Assembly (NCBI GenBank): GCA_902778855.1
Contig: CACYZM010000027.1
Span: forward strand, 1-61,381
Reading direction: 5' to 3'
Origin: an uncultured Bacteroidia bacterium
Lineage (GTDB): Bacteria > Bacteroidota > Bacteroidia > Bacteroidales > UBA932
DNA length: 61,381 bases
The notes under the pieces are model-generated. The model was not told the DNA's origin, searched no databases, and worked only from the letters and a program-made list of their open reading frames with translations. Below, piece by piece: positions 23,431-32,164 of the stretch (within the stretch, counting starts at the first letter, position 1; every line of letters starts with the position of its first letter). The translations under genes and the position numbers were made by a program.

Positions 23431-24978
23431 TTATCGGTGGAACAACTTTTTGATGAAATTTCGGGCGGCAGTCAGGATATAGCGTCTTTCCGATTCGTTG
23501 CAGCCCAGGAACAGGACGGACGGGACGGTAAAGGCCACGCACAACGTGCCGGTAATCAGGAATCGTGCCCAGCCGTAGGGGAGCAGGAGAACGGACAATA
23601 ACGGGATGATGGTTGAGCAGACGATGACCTTCAACTCCGGGGAATAAACCTCCCGGAATACTTCCTGGAAGGTGTAGTCCAGTGTTTTGCTGACAAAGCA
23701 GTGTGTGGCTATGATATACCCGATAATGGCGGCCATAATGATCAGATAGATTACTTCCGGGGGCGTTCCGATTTTCAGGAAGAACCAGGCCAGCGGAAAT
23801 TCCAGGAGCGTGATAATGCTCATGATGATCCGGAGTTTCCGGATATTGCCGGACGCGTTCTGTACGGTTCCGAAAACCGTATAGAACAAACCCATCGTAC
23901 AGTCAATCAACGCAAGCCGGTTGAAATTGATGGTATGAGCGGGAACATCTCCCAACCACAGCGTGAACACAAATTGGGATTCCAATATGACGGGCAGGGA
24001 GATGAAAAACATGATATAGAACGCAAACCGGGATCCCCGATAAGTAAGATACTTTACGTAGGACATGTCTTGGGCGGCATAGGCCTTCGTGATTTGCGGC
24101 GTCAGGGCTATGGTAAAGTTGTTGACAAACATGGAAACCGACCGCTGCACCGTGTCGGACAATCCTCTGGCGGCATTGACGGCGGGACCCCTGTAGAAAT
24201 TGATGAGCAGGTTGACACCCTGTCCGCTCAGTGTTCCGGATACGTCCGAAAGAAAATTCCACCCTGCGAAACTGAAGATTTCCTTGAACAGGCTCTTTTC
24301 AAAATAGGGACGGATCCGACACTCCCGGAAATGGGACATGGCATATACAGCGGCGAAAATTCGTAAGCCGATGCCGCATAATGTCCAGACGACCGCATAG
24401 AGAATCAGGCGGTCTATCGAATAGGTCCCGAAGGTCAGGAACAGGGCGATACCCAATTGCAGAATCGCCTCCAGAATATTGATGAAGGCATAGATGCCCA
24501 TCTTTTCGTGGGAGATGATGGCCGAGTTGAAAGGGGTTATGATCAACCCGGTCATTACGGAGGCAATGGCGCAGAAGAAAGCCCAGAGAGCGGCAATCTC
24601 CCTGCCATCCGGGATTTTCATAATGTTGGCCACATACCATCGACCTACTGTCAGCGCCAGAATGAAAATCACGAGGGCAAATCCGGTCATCAGGGTCAAG
24701 GAAATGGAGAAGACCTGTTTTTGCCGTTGGAGATCGTTTCGGCCCAATTCAAAGGTCAGGAATCGGCCGATAGCCGTAGCCAGTGCGCCGGTCACCAGGG
24801 TAAACATGGAAGCGAATCCGGCTACGACGGTGTTGATGCCATAGTCGTCTACGCCCAATGCCTGGAGAATCAAGCGGCTGCTATAGAGCTGGAGCAATAA
24901 GCAGACGATGGACCGAAAATACAGGAACAGTGTATTTTTGGCCAGTCTTCTTGTGTTCTCAGTCTTGTCGGCTACCAT
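23431..24978 (-). CDS. wzx: Polysaccharide flippase (Wzx-type)
   Basis: 515 residues with about 12-14 membrane helices. The N-terminal NTLFLYFRSIVCLLLQLYSS and LILQALGVDDYGINTVVAGF are typical of the polysaccharide transport (PST/MOP) family, as is the YRGPAVNAARGLSDTV loop. It should flip the lipid-linked repeat unit to the periplasmic face before polymerisation by Wzy. It is followed without a gap by a GT2 gene and preceded by another GT2 6 bases away. Confidence 0.93.
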   Translation of the reverse strand: MVADKTENTRRLAKNTLFLYFRSIVCLLLQLYSSRLILQALGVDDYGINTVVAGFASMFTLVTGALATAIGRFLTFELGRNDLQRQKQVFSISLTLMTGFALVIFILALTVGRWYVANIMKIPDGREIAALWAFFCAIASVMTGLIITPFNSAIISHEKMGIYAFINILEAILQLGIALFLTFGTYSIDRLILYAVVWTLCGIGLRIFAAVYAMSHFRECRIRPYFEKSLFKEIFSFAGWNFLSDVSGTLSGQGVNLLINFYRGPAVNAARGLSDTVQRSVSMFVNNFTIALTPQITKAYAAQDMSYVKYLTYRGSRFAFYIMFFISLPVILESQFVFTLWLGDVPAHTINFNRLALIDCTMGLFYTVFGTVQNASGNIRKLRIIMSIITLLEFPLAWFFLKIGTPPEVIYLIIMAAIIGYIIATHCFVSKTLDYTFQEVFREVYSPELKVIVCSTIIPLLSVLLLPYGWARFLITGTLCVAFTVPSVLFLGCNESERRYILTAARNFIKKLFHR

Positions 24979-24984
24979 GAATGA

Positions 24985-25839
24985 TTATTGCTGGGAGAAA
25001 GGGTTGAAGTCCCGGGCAAAACGGGCTCCTTTTCTGAACAGGGCCAGGAATCTCATAGTGAGAACATTGAGAGAGTAGAGTACCCGCCCGTACTTATATT
25101 TCCGCATCTTGATGTAGAAACGGTCGTATTCGGTGTTCTGATATCCCTGCCCTTTGGTGAACTGAAGATAATCGACCGTTACCCGGGGCGGAAGGAGTTC
25201 GTCCAGCACTTTCCGTCTTTCCTCTTCAACGAGAAGCGGCCGTGTAGAACTGATACCGGTGCGGTCGAACCAGGCGATGTCCCTGTCAATCATCTTATAG
25301 GAGGCATTGTCGAGAATCAGGGCCTGGAAAAAGAATTTCCAGTCGGAAACAATCATCAGGGACTCATCATAAGGATGGCGGATAAGCAATTCCCGCTTGA
25401 TGAAAGCGCCGGAATGCGGAATGCTGGCTTTGTACATCCAGAGACCCGTGATGGGTTCCGGAACGACCGTGCGATTCTCTCCCTCCACGATACTGCCGAT
25501 GACAAGATCTTTTTCGCCGTCAAGGTGGGGGAGGACATCTTTCATGACGTCGGGGTCATTCAGAGAATCGCCCGAGTTCAGGAATAGGCAGTAATCTCCC
25601 GTGGCCATCTGAACGCCCATATTCATCTTTTTATAGATGGGCTTGATCGGCTGGCTTGTCCACTTGTCGAGACGTCCGTCATACTCCTGCCGGAGCATTT
25701 CCCCGCTTCCGTCATCCGCGCCACCATCGACCACGACATATTCAAACTGGTCTCGCGCAGTTTGACTGAGGACATTGTCCAGGGTCATGCGCAGGCCTTC
25801 CCGGTTGTTCCAATTGATGGTGATGATTGATAGTTTCAT
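24985..25839 (-). CDS. Glycosyltransferase family 2
   Basis: 284 residues. MKLSIITINWNNREGLRMTL, EYVVVDGGADDGSGEML and GDYCLFLNSGDSLNDPDVM, where NSGD stands in place of the usual DxD. This form occurs in a large GT2 subgroup with the start ITINxNN. Further on: HSGAFIKRELL and VSDWKFFFQALI. The C-terminus is basic. It lies between the bifunctional TagD-type gene and the flippase gene in the operon. Confidence 0.9.
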   Translation of the reverse strand: MKLSIITINWNNREGLRMTLDNVLSQTARDQFEYVVVDGGADDGSGEMLRQEYDGRLDKWTSQPIKPIYKKMNMGVQMATGDYCLFLNSGDSLNDPDVMKDVLPHLDGEKDLVIGSIVEGENRTVVPEPITGLWMYKASIPHSGAFIKRELLIRHPYDESLMIVSDWKFFFQALILDNASYKMIDRDIAWFDRTGISSTRPLLVEEERRKVLDELLPPRVTVDYLQFTKGQGYQNTEYDRFYIKMRKYKYGRVLYSLNVLTMRFLALFRKGARFARDFNPFSQQ

Positions 25840-25842
25840 TCG

Positions 25843-27135
25843 TTATAATTTGAACAAGTGTGTGCCTTTCAGATAGGCTTCCTGCACCTGGGCCATAGCG
25901 AGGTTTTCCTTCTTGGCAATCTTGGAGTAAGAATGTCCGTCGGCGAGAATGGCTGAAACGAATTCTTTTATCTCATAACGCAGGCCTTCTCCGGCAAAAG
26001 GATAAAAATACTTTTTGTTCTGATCCGGGTCTTCGTAACGGATCTCGTAGTAATCGGTCTTCCACCACGGGGCGGGGATGTAGGCATAGCCTTTTGTTCC
26101 GGATATGACCAAGTTGCCTTCCGATTTGGCGCCCAGTCCGAGTTGGAACAAGGCCACGGCCGAGTCGTAGCGGAACAAAGCCTTCGTGTAGATGTCTATG
26201 CCGTTCTCGATCTTGGTGTAGAAGTTGAGGTCGCGGTATTCCGTTCCCAACAACTTGAAAATGGGCAGCAGCGGAAAACAGGCCTGCTCGTTCATTTGAC
26301 CGCCGATGGACGCACTGACCTCTACGACTTCTCCAATCGCCCCCGACTTAAGCAGGGTCACCAGGTGGCCGAAGGCGGGGCAGTAGGCAGTCTTCAAGGC
26401 CACCATCAGAACCAGGTTCTTGCTTTCGGCGATTTCATACAACGCTTCCGCTTCGGAACGCTTGAAAACAAAAGGCGATTCACAAAGGACATGCTTTCCG
26501 GCCTCAAGGGCTGACTTGGCGTATTCGTAGTGTGTTGAAGGTGTGGATGCGATATAAACGGCGGAGCAGTTCTGATAAAGCTCATCCAGGGATCCGGCCG
26601 CCATGGGAATCTCAAATTTTCGGCAGAATCCGGCACAAACTTCCGAGGCTGGGTCATAAGCGGCCGTGATGGGGATGCTGTTGACGAACTTCGATTCCGG
26701 GACGAACCGTCCGGCGATGTCGCCCGTGCCGATAATGCCCAGGGAAATGGCGGGTCTTCCTTCGCGGAGAATCGTGCTGGAAATGCCCTCCGTCCGAGGG
26801 AGATAAACAACCTGGCAGTATTCTTTCAAGTAATCGAAATAGCCGGTCCAGTCCGAACCGATGGCAAAAATGTCCACCCCGTATTTCTGGATGTCGTCAA
26901 TCTTCTGCCCCTTGTATTCCTCGATGATGATCTGGTCGGCAAGTCCGGTGTTGCGGACGGCTTCGATCCGGTCCATCATATTGTCGCAGGTGTTCATCTT
27001 GCCCCGCGCCAGGTCGAAATTGTCGGTCGTAACGCCGACGATTAACCAGTCGCCAAGCTCCTTTGCGCGCTTGAGCAGATTATAGTGACCTTGATGGAAC
27101 AGGTCGAATGTACCGTAGGTGATGACTTTTTTCAT
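25843..27135 (-). CDS. Cytidylyltransferase - Gfo/Idh oxidoreductase fusion
   Basis: 430 residues in two parts. Residues 1-126 are a TagD/glycerol-3-phosphate cytidylyltransferase-type domain: YGTFDLFHQGHYNLLKRAKE (HxGH at 14-17) and RTEGISST at 114-121. Residues 127-430 are a Gfo/Idh/MocA dehydrogenase domain with the NAD(P) loop SLGIIGTGDIAGRF at 131-144. The family's catalytic Glu-Lys-Pro is Glu-Ser-Pro here (219-221), and the usual G-x-D-x-x-x-H segment is absent. The first domain should make a CDP-activated polyol or similar alcohol. The second may reduce or isomerise the precursor by other chemistry, or may only bind. It starts 1 base after the preceding GT2 gene. Confidence 0.88.
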   Translation of the reverse strand: MKKVITYGTFDLFHQGHYNLLKRAKELGDWLIVGVTTDNFDLARGKMNTCDNMMDRIEAVRNTGLADQIIIEEYKGQKIDDIQKYGVDIFAIGSDWTGYFDYLKEYCQVVYLPRTEGISSTILREGRPAISLGIIGTGDIAGRFVPESKFVNSIPITAAYDPASEVCAGFCRKFEIPMAAGSLDELYQNCSAVYIASTPSTHYEYAKSALEAGKHVLCESPFVFKRSEAEALYEIAESKNLVLMVALKTAYCPAFGHLVTLLKSGAIGEVVEVSASIGGQMNEQACFPLLPIFKLLGTEYRDLNFYTKIENGIDIYTKALFRYDSAVALFQLGLGAKSEGNLVISGTKGYAYIPAPWWKTDYYEIRYEDPDQNKKYFYPFAGEGLRYEIKEFVSAILADGHSYSKIAKKENLAMAQVQEAYLKGTHLFKL

Positions 27136-27136
27136 A

Positions 27137-28069
27137 TTATTTGGACAGTCGCTCCCGTCGTTCCTTTAAAATCTGTTTTAGATGGTAAACCGTAACGTCA
27201 GGGTATTTGATCCGCGTGGAGACAGATTTCCATAGGGATTTTATTACCATTTTCCAGTCCTTCTCTTTCCGGGCATAAGCGTAGGCTAACCTGTAATGGG
27301 TCATGGCCATGGAAACGGTGGATTTTTTGTATTTTTCCCCGAAGACTTTGTAAATCTCCACGCGATGATCTCCCATTGCCAGCCTTCTTTTCGAATCCAT
27401 ACTAAGCATAAAGCCCGATGGAAGTCTTCTATAGACGCTGAATATGTCGGAAAGTCCGTGAACCTTTCCCATCGAGGCACAGGTAAGCCATAAGGGAAGA
27501 TCTCCTGTAATGATTTTGCGATCGGCAATATATTGTCTGAACAAATCGCTTTCGATCACCTGTCTTCTGAACAGGACGGTCGCTGTCGAAATGAACCATC
27601 CGTGTGTCAGTTCTTCAGGGGCATAATCCCTGTCTTTGATATCGGAGAACACTTTATCCGGACGGTCGGATCCTTCCCAATGCTCCAAGGCGTTGCCAAA
27701 GCACATCGTGCATTCAGGATGTGCCTCCATATAATCCACCTGCTTCTGCAATTTCAGTGGATCTGTCCAATAGTCATCACCCTCGCAGAGTGCGATATAT
27801 TTGCCTTGTGCGCGGGGAAATTGGATGTCGGCCCAAAGATTCTGCTTATAGTACTGGTTTTCAGTTTCATAGATAGGGCGGATAAGGTCAGGATGTTTGT
27901 TCTCGTACTCTCGGATAATCTCGGCAGAGTTATCTGTGGAGGCATCATCATGGACAAGAATCTCTATCGGGAAATCCACTTGCTGCATGACAAAACCCTC
28001 GAGCGCATTCCTGAGGTAAGGCCCGTGGTTATAGACGTCGCAAATGATGCTAACCAAGGGATTTGCCAT
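27137..28069 (-). CDS. Glycosyltransferase family 2
   Basis: 310 residues. PLVSIICDVYNHGPYLRNAL, EILVHDDASTDNSAEII and YIALCEGDDYWTDPLKLQKQ (EGDD as DxD equivalent). This matches a well-known GT2 subgroup of Gram-negative capsule loci that begins SIxxxxYNHxxYL. The first 20 bases overlap the second acyl carrier protein gene. Together with neighbours it sits in a stretch that is visibly richer in A+T than the flanking housekeeping genes. Confidence 0.91.
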   Translation of the reverse strand: MANPLVSIICDVYNHGPYLRNALEGFVMQQVDFPIEILVHDDASTDNSAEIIREYENKHPDLIRPIYETENQYYKQNLWADIQFPRAQGKYIALCEGDDYWTDPLKLQKQVDYMEAHPECTMCFGNALEHWEGSDRPDKVFSDIKDRDYAPEELTHGWFISTATVLFRRQVIESDLFRQYIADRKIITGDLPLWLTCASMGKVHGLSDIFSVYRRLPSGFMLSMDSKRRLAMGDHRVEIYKVFGEKYKKSTVSMAMTHYRLAYAYARKEKDWKMVIKSLWKSVSTRIKYPDVTVYHLKQILKERRERLSK

Positions 28070-28286
28070 CTAATTTGATCTTTAGTATCCGGATAATATC
28101 ATCAAACGATTTCATCTCCCCAATCTCTTCCGGCTCCAGCGAGAGATCAAACTCGCTCTCCAGTTCAACGACAAGATTCAACTGCCCCATTGAGTCCCAT
28201 TTTTCGCACGTCTCCTGCGAGCAGGTCTTGTCAACCGTTTCCAATTCAAATAGATCCTTCAAGATCTCCAGTACTTTCTCTTCCAT
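28050..28286 (-). CDS. Acyl carrier protein
   Basis: 78 residues, four-helix ACP type. The 4-prime-phosphopantetheine attachment site is Ser32 in KWDSMGQLNLV (DSM instead of DSL, as in many biosynthetic-cluster ACPs). Highly acidic: ESEFDLSLEPEEIGEM. It is the second carrier protein of the acyl module and lies 36 bases after the KASIII gene. It should carry the growing acyl chain as a thioester. It is distinct from housekeeping AcpP, which has a DSLD site. Confidence 0.88.
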   Translation of the reverse strand: MEEKVLEILKDLFELETVDKTCSQETCEKWDSMGQLNLVVELESEFDLSLEPEEIGEMKSFDDIIRILKIKLDGKSLG

Positions 28287-28322
28287 GTTGTTTCAAAGAT
28301 ATTCCTGAATACGGAATCAGGG

Positions 28323-29372
28323 TTAATATTCAATGACAGGGCTGATACTGCAATCATTCATCGTTATGGCCGCCACTCCCCAGGATAGGCCGGCGCCAAA
28401 GCCGGCCATGATCACGCGATCCCCATTTTTCATTTTATCACGCAATTCGCTTGCGATTGTCAGCGGGACACTGGTAGAAGATGTGTTGCCGTAGCGGTCG
28501 ATACAGTAGGGAACACGTTGCGGGTTGAACTTCAGTTTTTTCACAAAGAAATCGGTCATAAACCGATTGGCCTGATGGAAAACGAGCCAGTCTACGCTGT
28601 CAAGAGGCATTCCCGTCACTTCTGCCATCTCCTTGATGGTTTTGGGAACCCGTTTCATGGCGAAATTGAACACATCCATTCCGTCCATATAAATTTCCAG
28701 TCTGTTGTGGATGTCTCCATTCTCATTTTTGACCTCGACAAGCGAATCCGCGTTCACGGGATTACGCATCCCATCGTGAATAATAACGGCATCCCGCCCT
28801 GACCCGTCACTGCGGAGGATAAACGTCGATTCCCCAAAGTTCCCTTTTTCTATCAGGGTCGCTGTTGCCGCATCGCCATAGAGTGGCCAGTCAACTTTGT
28901 CGTTGCGGTTCACAATTTTTGAAAAAGTCTCTCCGTCAAGCAACAACACCCGATGTACATCGGGCATCGAAGCATAGGCATAGGCGGTCGATAACGCGTA
29001 TACATAACCTGAGCAGCCCAAAGACAAATCCATGGCCATCGTGTCAACAGGGAGCCCCAGTCGGTGCTGCAAAACGGGCGCTGTCGCCGGGATACGATAG
29101 TCCGCGGTCTGGCTCATAAACAACAAGACATCAATGCTGGCCGGGTCGATGGCATTGTCTTCCATCAGTTTTACCGCGGCTTTAAAAGCCAGATCGCTTG
29201 CACAGACATCAGCATCTGCAATCCTGCGTTCACGTACGCCGATGCTGTCAATCGTTTTTTGTATTTCTTCCTCAGGGATCAAGTATCCCAGGTCTTTGTT
29301 ATAGACCACTCCTTTGGGAACGCAAGCCGATATAGCCCGAATCCCTACATTGTCGTATCTAATTGTGGCCAT
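28323..29372 (-). CDS. 3-oxoacyl-ACP synthase III (KASIII/FabH type)
   Basis: 349 residues with the full catalytic triad: Cys120 in DLSLGCSGYVYAL, His266 in LVFHQANRFM, and Asn296 in RYGNTSSTS. Start IRYDNVGIRAISACVPKGVV and GVRERRIAD are normal for FabH. The reaction expected is decarboxylative condensation of an acyl-CoA or acyl-ACP starter with malonyl-ACP to give a 3-oxoacyl-ACP. The gene lies between an SDR reductase gene and an ACP gene within the polysaccharide operon, so it probably makes an acyl group for a sugar, not membrane lipids. An ester/amide-forming KASIII-like transferase is the alternative. Confidence 0.9.
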   Translation of the reverse strand: MATIRYDNVGIRAISACVPKGVVYNKDLGYLIPEEEIQKTIDSIGVRERRIADADVCASDLAFKAAVKLMEDNAIDPASIDVLLFMSQTADYRIPATAPVLQHRLGLPVDTMAMDLSLGCSGYVYALSTAYAYASMPDVHRVLLLDGETFSKIVNRNDKVDWPLYGDAATATLIEKGNFGESTFILRSDGSGRDAVIIHDGMRNPVNADSLVEVKNENGDIHNRLEIYMDGMDVFNFAMKRVPKTIKEMAEVTGMPLDSVDWLVFHQANRFMTDFFVKKLKFNPQRVPYCIDRYGNTSSTSVPLTIASELRDKMKNGDRVIMAGFGAGLSWGVAAITMNDCSISPVIEY

Positions 29373-29384
29373 AAGGGGTTAGAA

Positions 29385-30158
29385 TTAATGTACAAGCGAA
29401 CATCCGCCATCCACCATAATACTCGCTCCTGTAATAAACGAGGCGGCATCACTGAGGAGGAAAGCCACAGTGCGGGCGACCTCTTCGGGTTGACCATAGC
29501 GTCCGAGCAAGTAGTGGTCTTCAATATCTTTCTGATAATCTGCCTCTGAAATGGTTCCGGTCGGTTCGGTCATGGCCGTACGAATCATACCCGGACAAAC
29601 AGCATTGACACGGATCTTTCTGGAGGAGAAATCCACGGCACAAGACTTGGCGAAAGCATTTATCCCCGCCTTTGTTATGTCATAAATGGAATTGGCGAGA
29701 AAATGTGTGGATACACCGCCGACAGAGGCGGTAAACACATATGAGGACTCCTTGTTCAGTTTTTTCTTTTTGTACAGTTCCCGGGCTAATCTTACATGTG
29801 ATTTGACATTGATATTGATAATATCATCAATCACATTATTTTTCAAGAACTTTACAGGGCTTTGCCCTTTCTGAATGCCCGCATTGGAGAATACCCCGTC
29901 TAACGAGGGGAGTGATTCAACGAGGCAGGCAAGCCCCTCTTCGGTCGCGATATCGGCAATAATGCAACTATGTTGTTGGCCTTCAGAGACATCAAGTGCA
30001 CGGAGTGTCTCTTGTAAGCGCTGCTCGTTGCGTGCTGTTATAATTATCGAAGCCCCCAGCAAAGAGCATTCGATAGCGGTGGCACGGCCGATACCGCTAC
30101 TTGCACCGGTGACAAGAATGGTTTTGCAACGGAGAGAATAGGGATTGTAGTTGGTCAT
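29385..30158 (-). CDS. SDR 3-oxoacyl reductase (FabG-like)
   Basis: 257 residues, classical short-chain dehydrogenase. Coenzyme loop LVTGASSGIGRAT (TGxxxGxG at 18-24), NAG at 92-94, catalytic Ser145, Tyr159 and Lys163 (YDITK), and the C-terminal FITGASIMVDGGCS. The ARNEQ after strand 2 suggests NADPH. In this setting the likely substrate is the 3-oxoacyl-ACP made by the KASIII encoded 12 bases downstream, giving a 3-hydroxyacyl-ACP. A sugar substrate remains possible. No partner dehydratase or enoyl reductase gene is nearby, so the chain would stay hydroxylated. Confidence 0.9.
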   Translation of the reverse strand: MTNYNPYSLRCKTILVTGASSGIGRATAIECSLLGASIIITARNEQRLQETLRALDVSEGQQHSCIIADIATEEGLACLVESLPSLDGVFSNAGIQKGQSPVKFLKNNVIDDIININVKSHVRLARELYKKKKLNKESSYVFTASVGGVSTHFLANSIYDITKAGINAFAKSCAVDFSSRKIRVNAVCPGMIRTAMTEPTGTISEADYQKDIEDHYLLGRYGQPEEVARTVAFLLSDAASFITGASIMVDGGCSLVH

Positions 30159-30185
30159 AATGAATCAGTAAACGATAACATTGTC

Positions 30186-30431
30186 CTATTCCAATTTTGA
30201 TTTAACCGTGTTGAACAGATCTTCTACTGTAACTGCAGCGCGCATATCATCTCCCTTAAGTTGCACATCATATTCTTCGTCTACCATGGCAATGATGGAA
30301 AGGGCGATCAATGACGAATACTCATCAAGCTCATGAAACACGGTGCTGGCCGTAATTTCGGCAGGATCGGTATCTTCAAACTGATCAGCGAAATTTTCAA
30401 TAAAATCTTTGAGTTCCATTGTTATCTTCAT
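30186..30431 (-). CDS. Acyl carrier protein
   Basis: 81 residues starting at 30431 (the ATG shares a base with the TAA of the acetyltransferase-like gene, TAATG); a start at 30419 is also possible. ACP helix pattern with the pantetheine site probably Ser40 in ELDEYSSLIALSI, then IAMVDEEYDVQLKGDDM. Sequence differs strongly from the other ACP of the module, so the two are likely specialised, for instance one for condensation and one for delivery to the N-acyltransferase. Strongly acidic overall. Confidence 0.85.
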   Translation of the reverse strand: MKITMELKDFIENFADQFEDTDPAEITASTVFHELDEYSSLIALSIIAMVDEEYDVQLKGDDMRAAVTVEDLFNTVKSKLE

Positions 30432-31060
30432 TATAATTTTCGTGCAGGATTTCCATACACGGTTTCACCATCTTTGACTTTCTTGATTACGACCGCACCT
30501 GCTCCCACCATGCAGTTGGTGCCGACACGAATCTTTGGCAGTACAATGGCACTTGTTTGAATCGTGGACACATCTCCGACATGTGAGCCGCCACCCATGA
30601 ATGCCCTGACTCCCAAATGGCAATAATTATCGACTCTCGCATCATGGCCGACATTCGCATTGGATTGGATCGTCACGAAATCTTTCACTACAATATCGCA
30701 AGAGATGCTTACATATTCACAAAAGATGCAGCCGGTTCCAATAATTGTGTTGCGCCCGATTGTGGCCGTATTGTGGATGACGTTAATAAATTCCCCGCCT
30801 TTTTTTAGGATAATCTCGACATAGTGTTTCTTCCAGTCTGCGTCTCCCAGGGCACACGTAAAGACATCGTCTTGTTGCGGGGTGTAATGCTCCACACTGT
30901 CAATGATAGGCGGATACCCGGCCATTCCATCTAATGCATCAGTTTTGTCATCAAGGAATCCTTTGACTACATATTCGGTCCCATAGCCCATGCAATGGGG
31001 TAGCATATTAAAAATCTCGCGACCCCAACCGCGGGCGCCGATAATTAAAAGATTCTTCAT
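30431..31060 (-). CDS. Left-handed beta-helix N-acyltransferase (PglD/NeuD type)
   Basis: 209 residues: an N-terminal Rossmann-like region (NLLIIGARGWGREIFNML), then hexapeptide repeats forming a left-handed beta helix (from about residue 95: NTATIGRNTIIGTGCIFCEY and VTIQSNANVGHDARVDNYCH). The NVGHDA histidine is the likely catalytic base. Proteins of this type acylate the 4-amino group of UDP- or TDP-amino-sugars, usually with acetyl-CoA. The neighbouring ACP genes make an acyl-ACP donor plausible instead. It overlaps the aminotransferase gene by ATGA. Confidence 0.88.
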   Translation of the reverse strand: MKNLLIIGARGWGREIFNMLPHCMGYGTEYVVKGFLDDKTDALDGMAGYPPIIDSVEHYTPQQDDVFTCALGDADWKKHYVEIILKKGGEFINVIHNTATIGRNTIIGTGCIFCEYVSISCDIVVKDFVTIQSNANVGHDARVDNYCHLGVRAFMGGGSHVGDVSTIQTSAIVLPKIRVGTNCMVGAGAVVIKKVKDGETVYGNPARKL

Positions 31061-32163
31061 CGTGATGAGATTAATGTGGTAATCTTATCAGTGACTTCTA
31101 CCGTCAATTCGTGGTGCATCGGCAGACAAATCACGCTGTCAGCCATTTTGTGGGCGAGGGGCAGATTCTCCTTGCTGGCACTGGGTAGTCCGCGGTAGGT
31201 GCTGAACGTGCTGATCAGCGGGTAGAAGTAGCGGCGGCCCCAGATGCCGTGGTCGCGCAGTTTGAAGTAGAGTTCGTCGCGGGTCATGCCGTATTCTTCG
31301 GCATCGATGAAAATGGGGAAGTAGGAATAATTGTGCCGGACGCCGGGCATGTCGTCGAAGAAGGTGATGCCCTTAACGCCTCTGAGTGCCTCGCGGTAAC
31401 GGATGGCAACTTGATGTCGCGCCTCGATAGCCGCGTCTACCTGTTTCAGGCCGAGGAGGCCATATGCGGACCGGATTTCATCCATCTTGCTGTTGATGCC
31501 GGGCCCCACTACTTCCGTCTCTCCGGCAAAACCGAAGTTTTTCAGGTAGTCGATCCGCTTCTTTGTTTCGGCGTCGTGCATGACCATGGCGCCTCCTTCG
31601 ATGGTGTTGTATACTTTGGTGGCGTGGAAACTTAGCGTCGACATATCTCCGGCCTTGAGAATGCTCTCGCCATTGACTTCGACGCCGAAGGCGTGGGCAG
31701 CGTCGTATATGACTTTCAGGCCGTACTTGTCGGCAATGGCGGCGATCCGCTTCGTGTCGCAGGGTTTGCCATAAACATGGACGGGCATGATCGCCGTTGT
31801 CCGGGGCGTGATGGCCGCTTCGATCTTGTCCGGATCGATGTTGCCCGTCGCCGGGTCGATGTCCACAAAAACGGGCTTGCAGCCATTCCACCAGATTGCG
31901 TGGGTCGTAGCCACGAAACTGTAGGGCGTCGTAATGACTTCTCCTGTAATACGCAGCGCCTGCAGGGCTGTCAGCAGCGGAAGCGTACCATTGGTGAACA
32001 AGCTGACATAGGGCACTTTGAGGTACTCACAAAGCGCCGCTTCCAACGCCTGATGGAAAGAGCCGTTGTTCGTGATCCATTTGCTGTCCCAGATTTCCCG
32101 GAGGAGTTCGTGGAACTCATCCAGATCGGGAAGCAGGGGAGAAGTGACGGTGATGGGTTTCAT
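31057..32163 (-). CDS. DegT/DnrJ/EryC1 sugar aminotransferase
   Basis: 368 residues, PLP-dependent fold type I. Lysine of the internal aldimine is Lys183 in SFHATKVYNTIEGG; Asp154 in YDAAHAFG stacks near the cofactor; TNGTLPLLTALQAL and TPYSFVATTHAIWWNGCKPV are family landmarks. It should transaminate an NDP-4-keto- or 3-keto-6-deoxyhexose. The start is 1 base after the LicD gene. No NDP-sugar 4,6-dehydratase is encoded in the window, so the keto-sugar must come from another locus. Confidence 0.93.
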   Translation of the reverse strand: MKPITVTSPLLPDLDEFHELLREIWDSKWITNNGSFHQALEAALCEYLKVPYVSLFTNGTLPLLTALQALRITGEVITTPYSFVATTHAIWWNGCKPVFVDIDPATGNIDPDKIEAAITPRTTAIMPVHVYGKPCDTKRIAAIADKYGLKVIYDAAHAFGVEVNGESILKAGDMSTLSFHATKVYNTIEGGAMVMHDAETKKRIDYLKNFGFAGETEVVGPGINSKMDEIRSAYGLLGLKQVDAAIEARHQVAIRYREALRGVKGITFFDDMPGVRHNYSYFPIFIDAEEYGMTRDELYFKLRDHGIWGRRYFYPLISTFSTYRGLPSASKENLPLAHKMADSVICLPMHHELTVEVTDKITTLISSR

Positions 32164-32164
32164 G

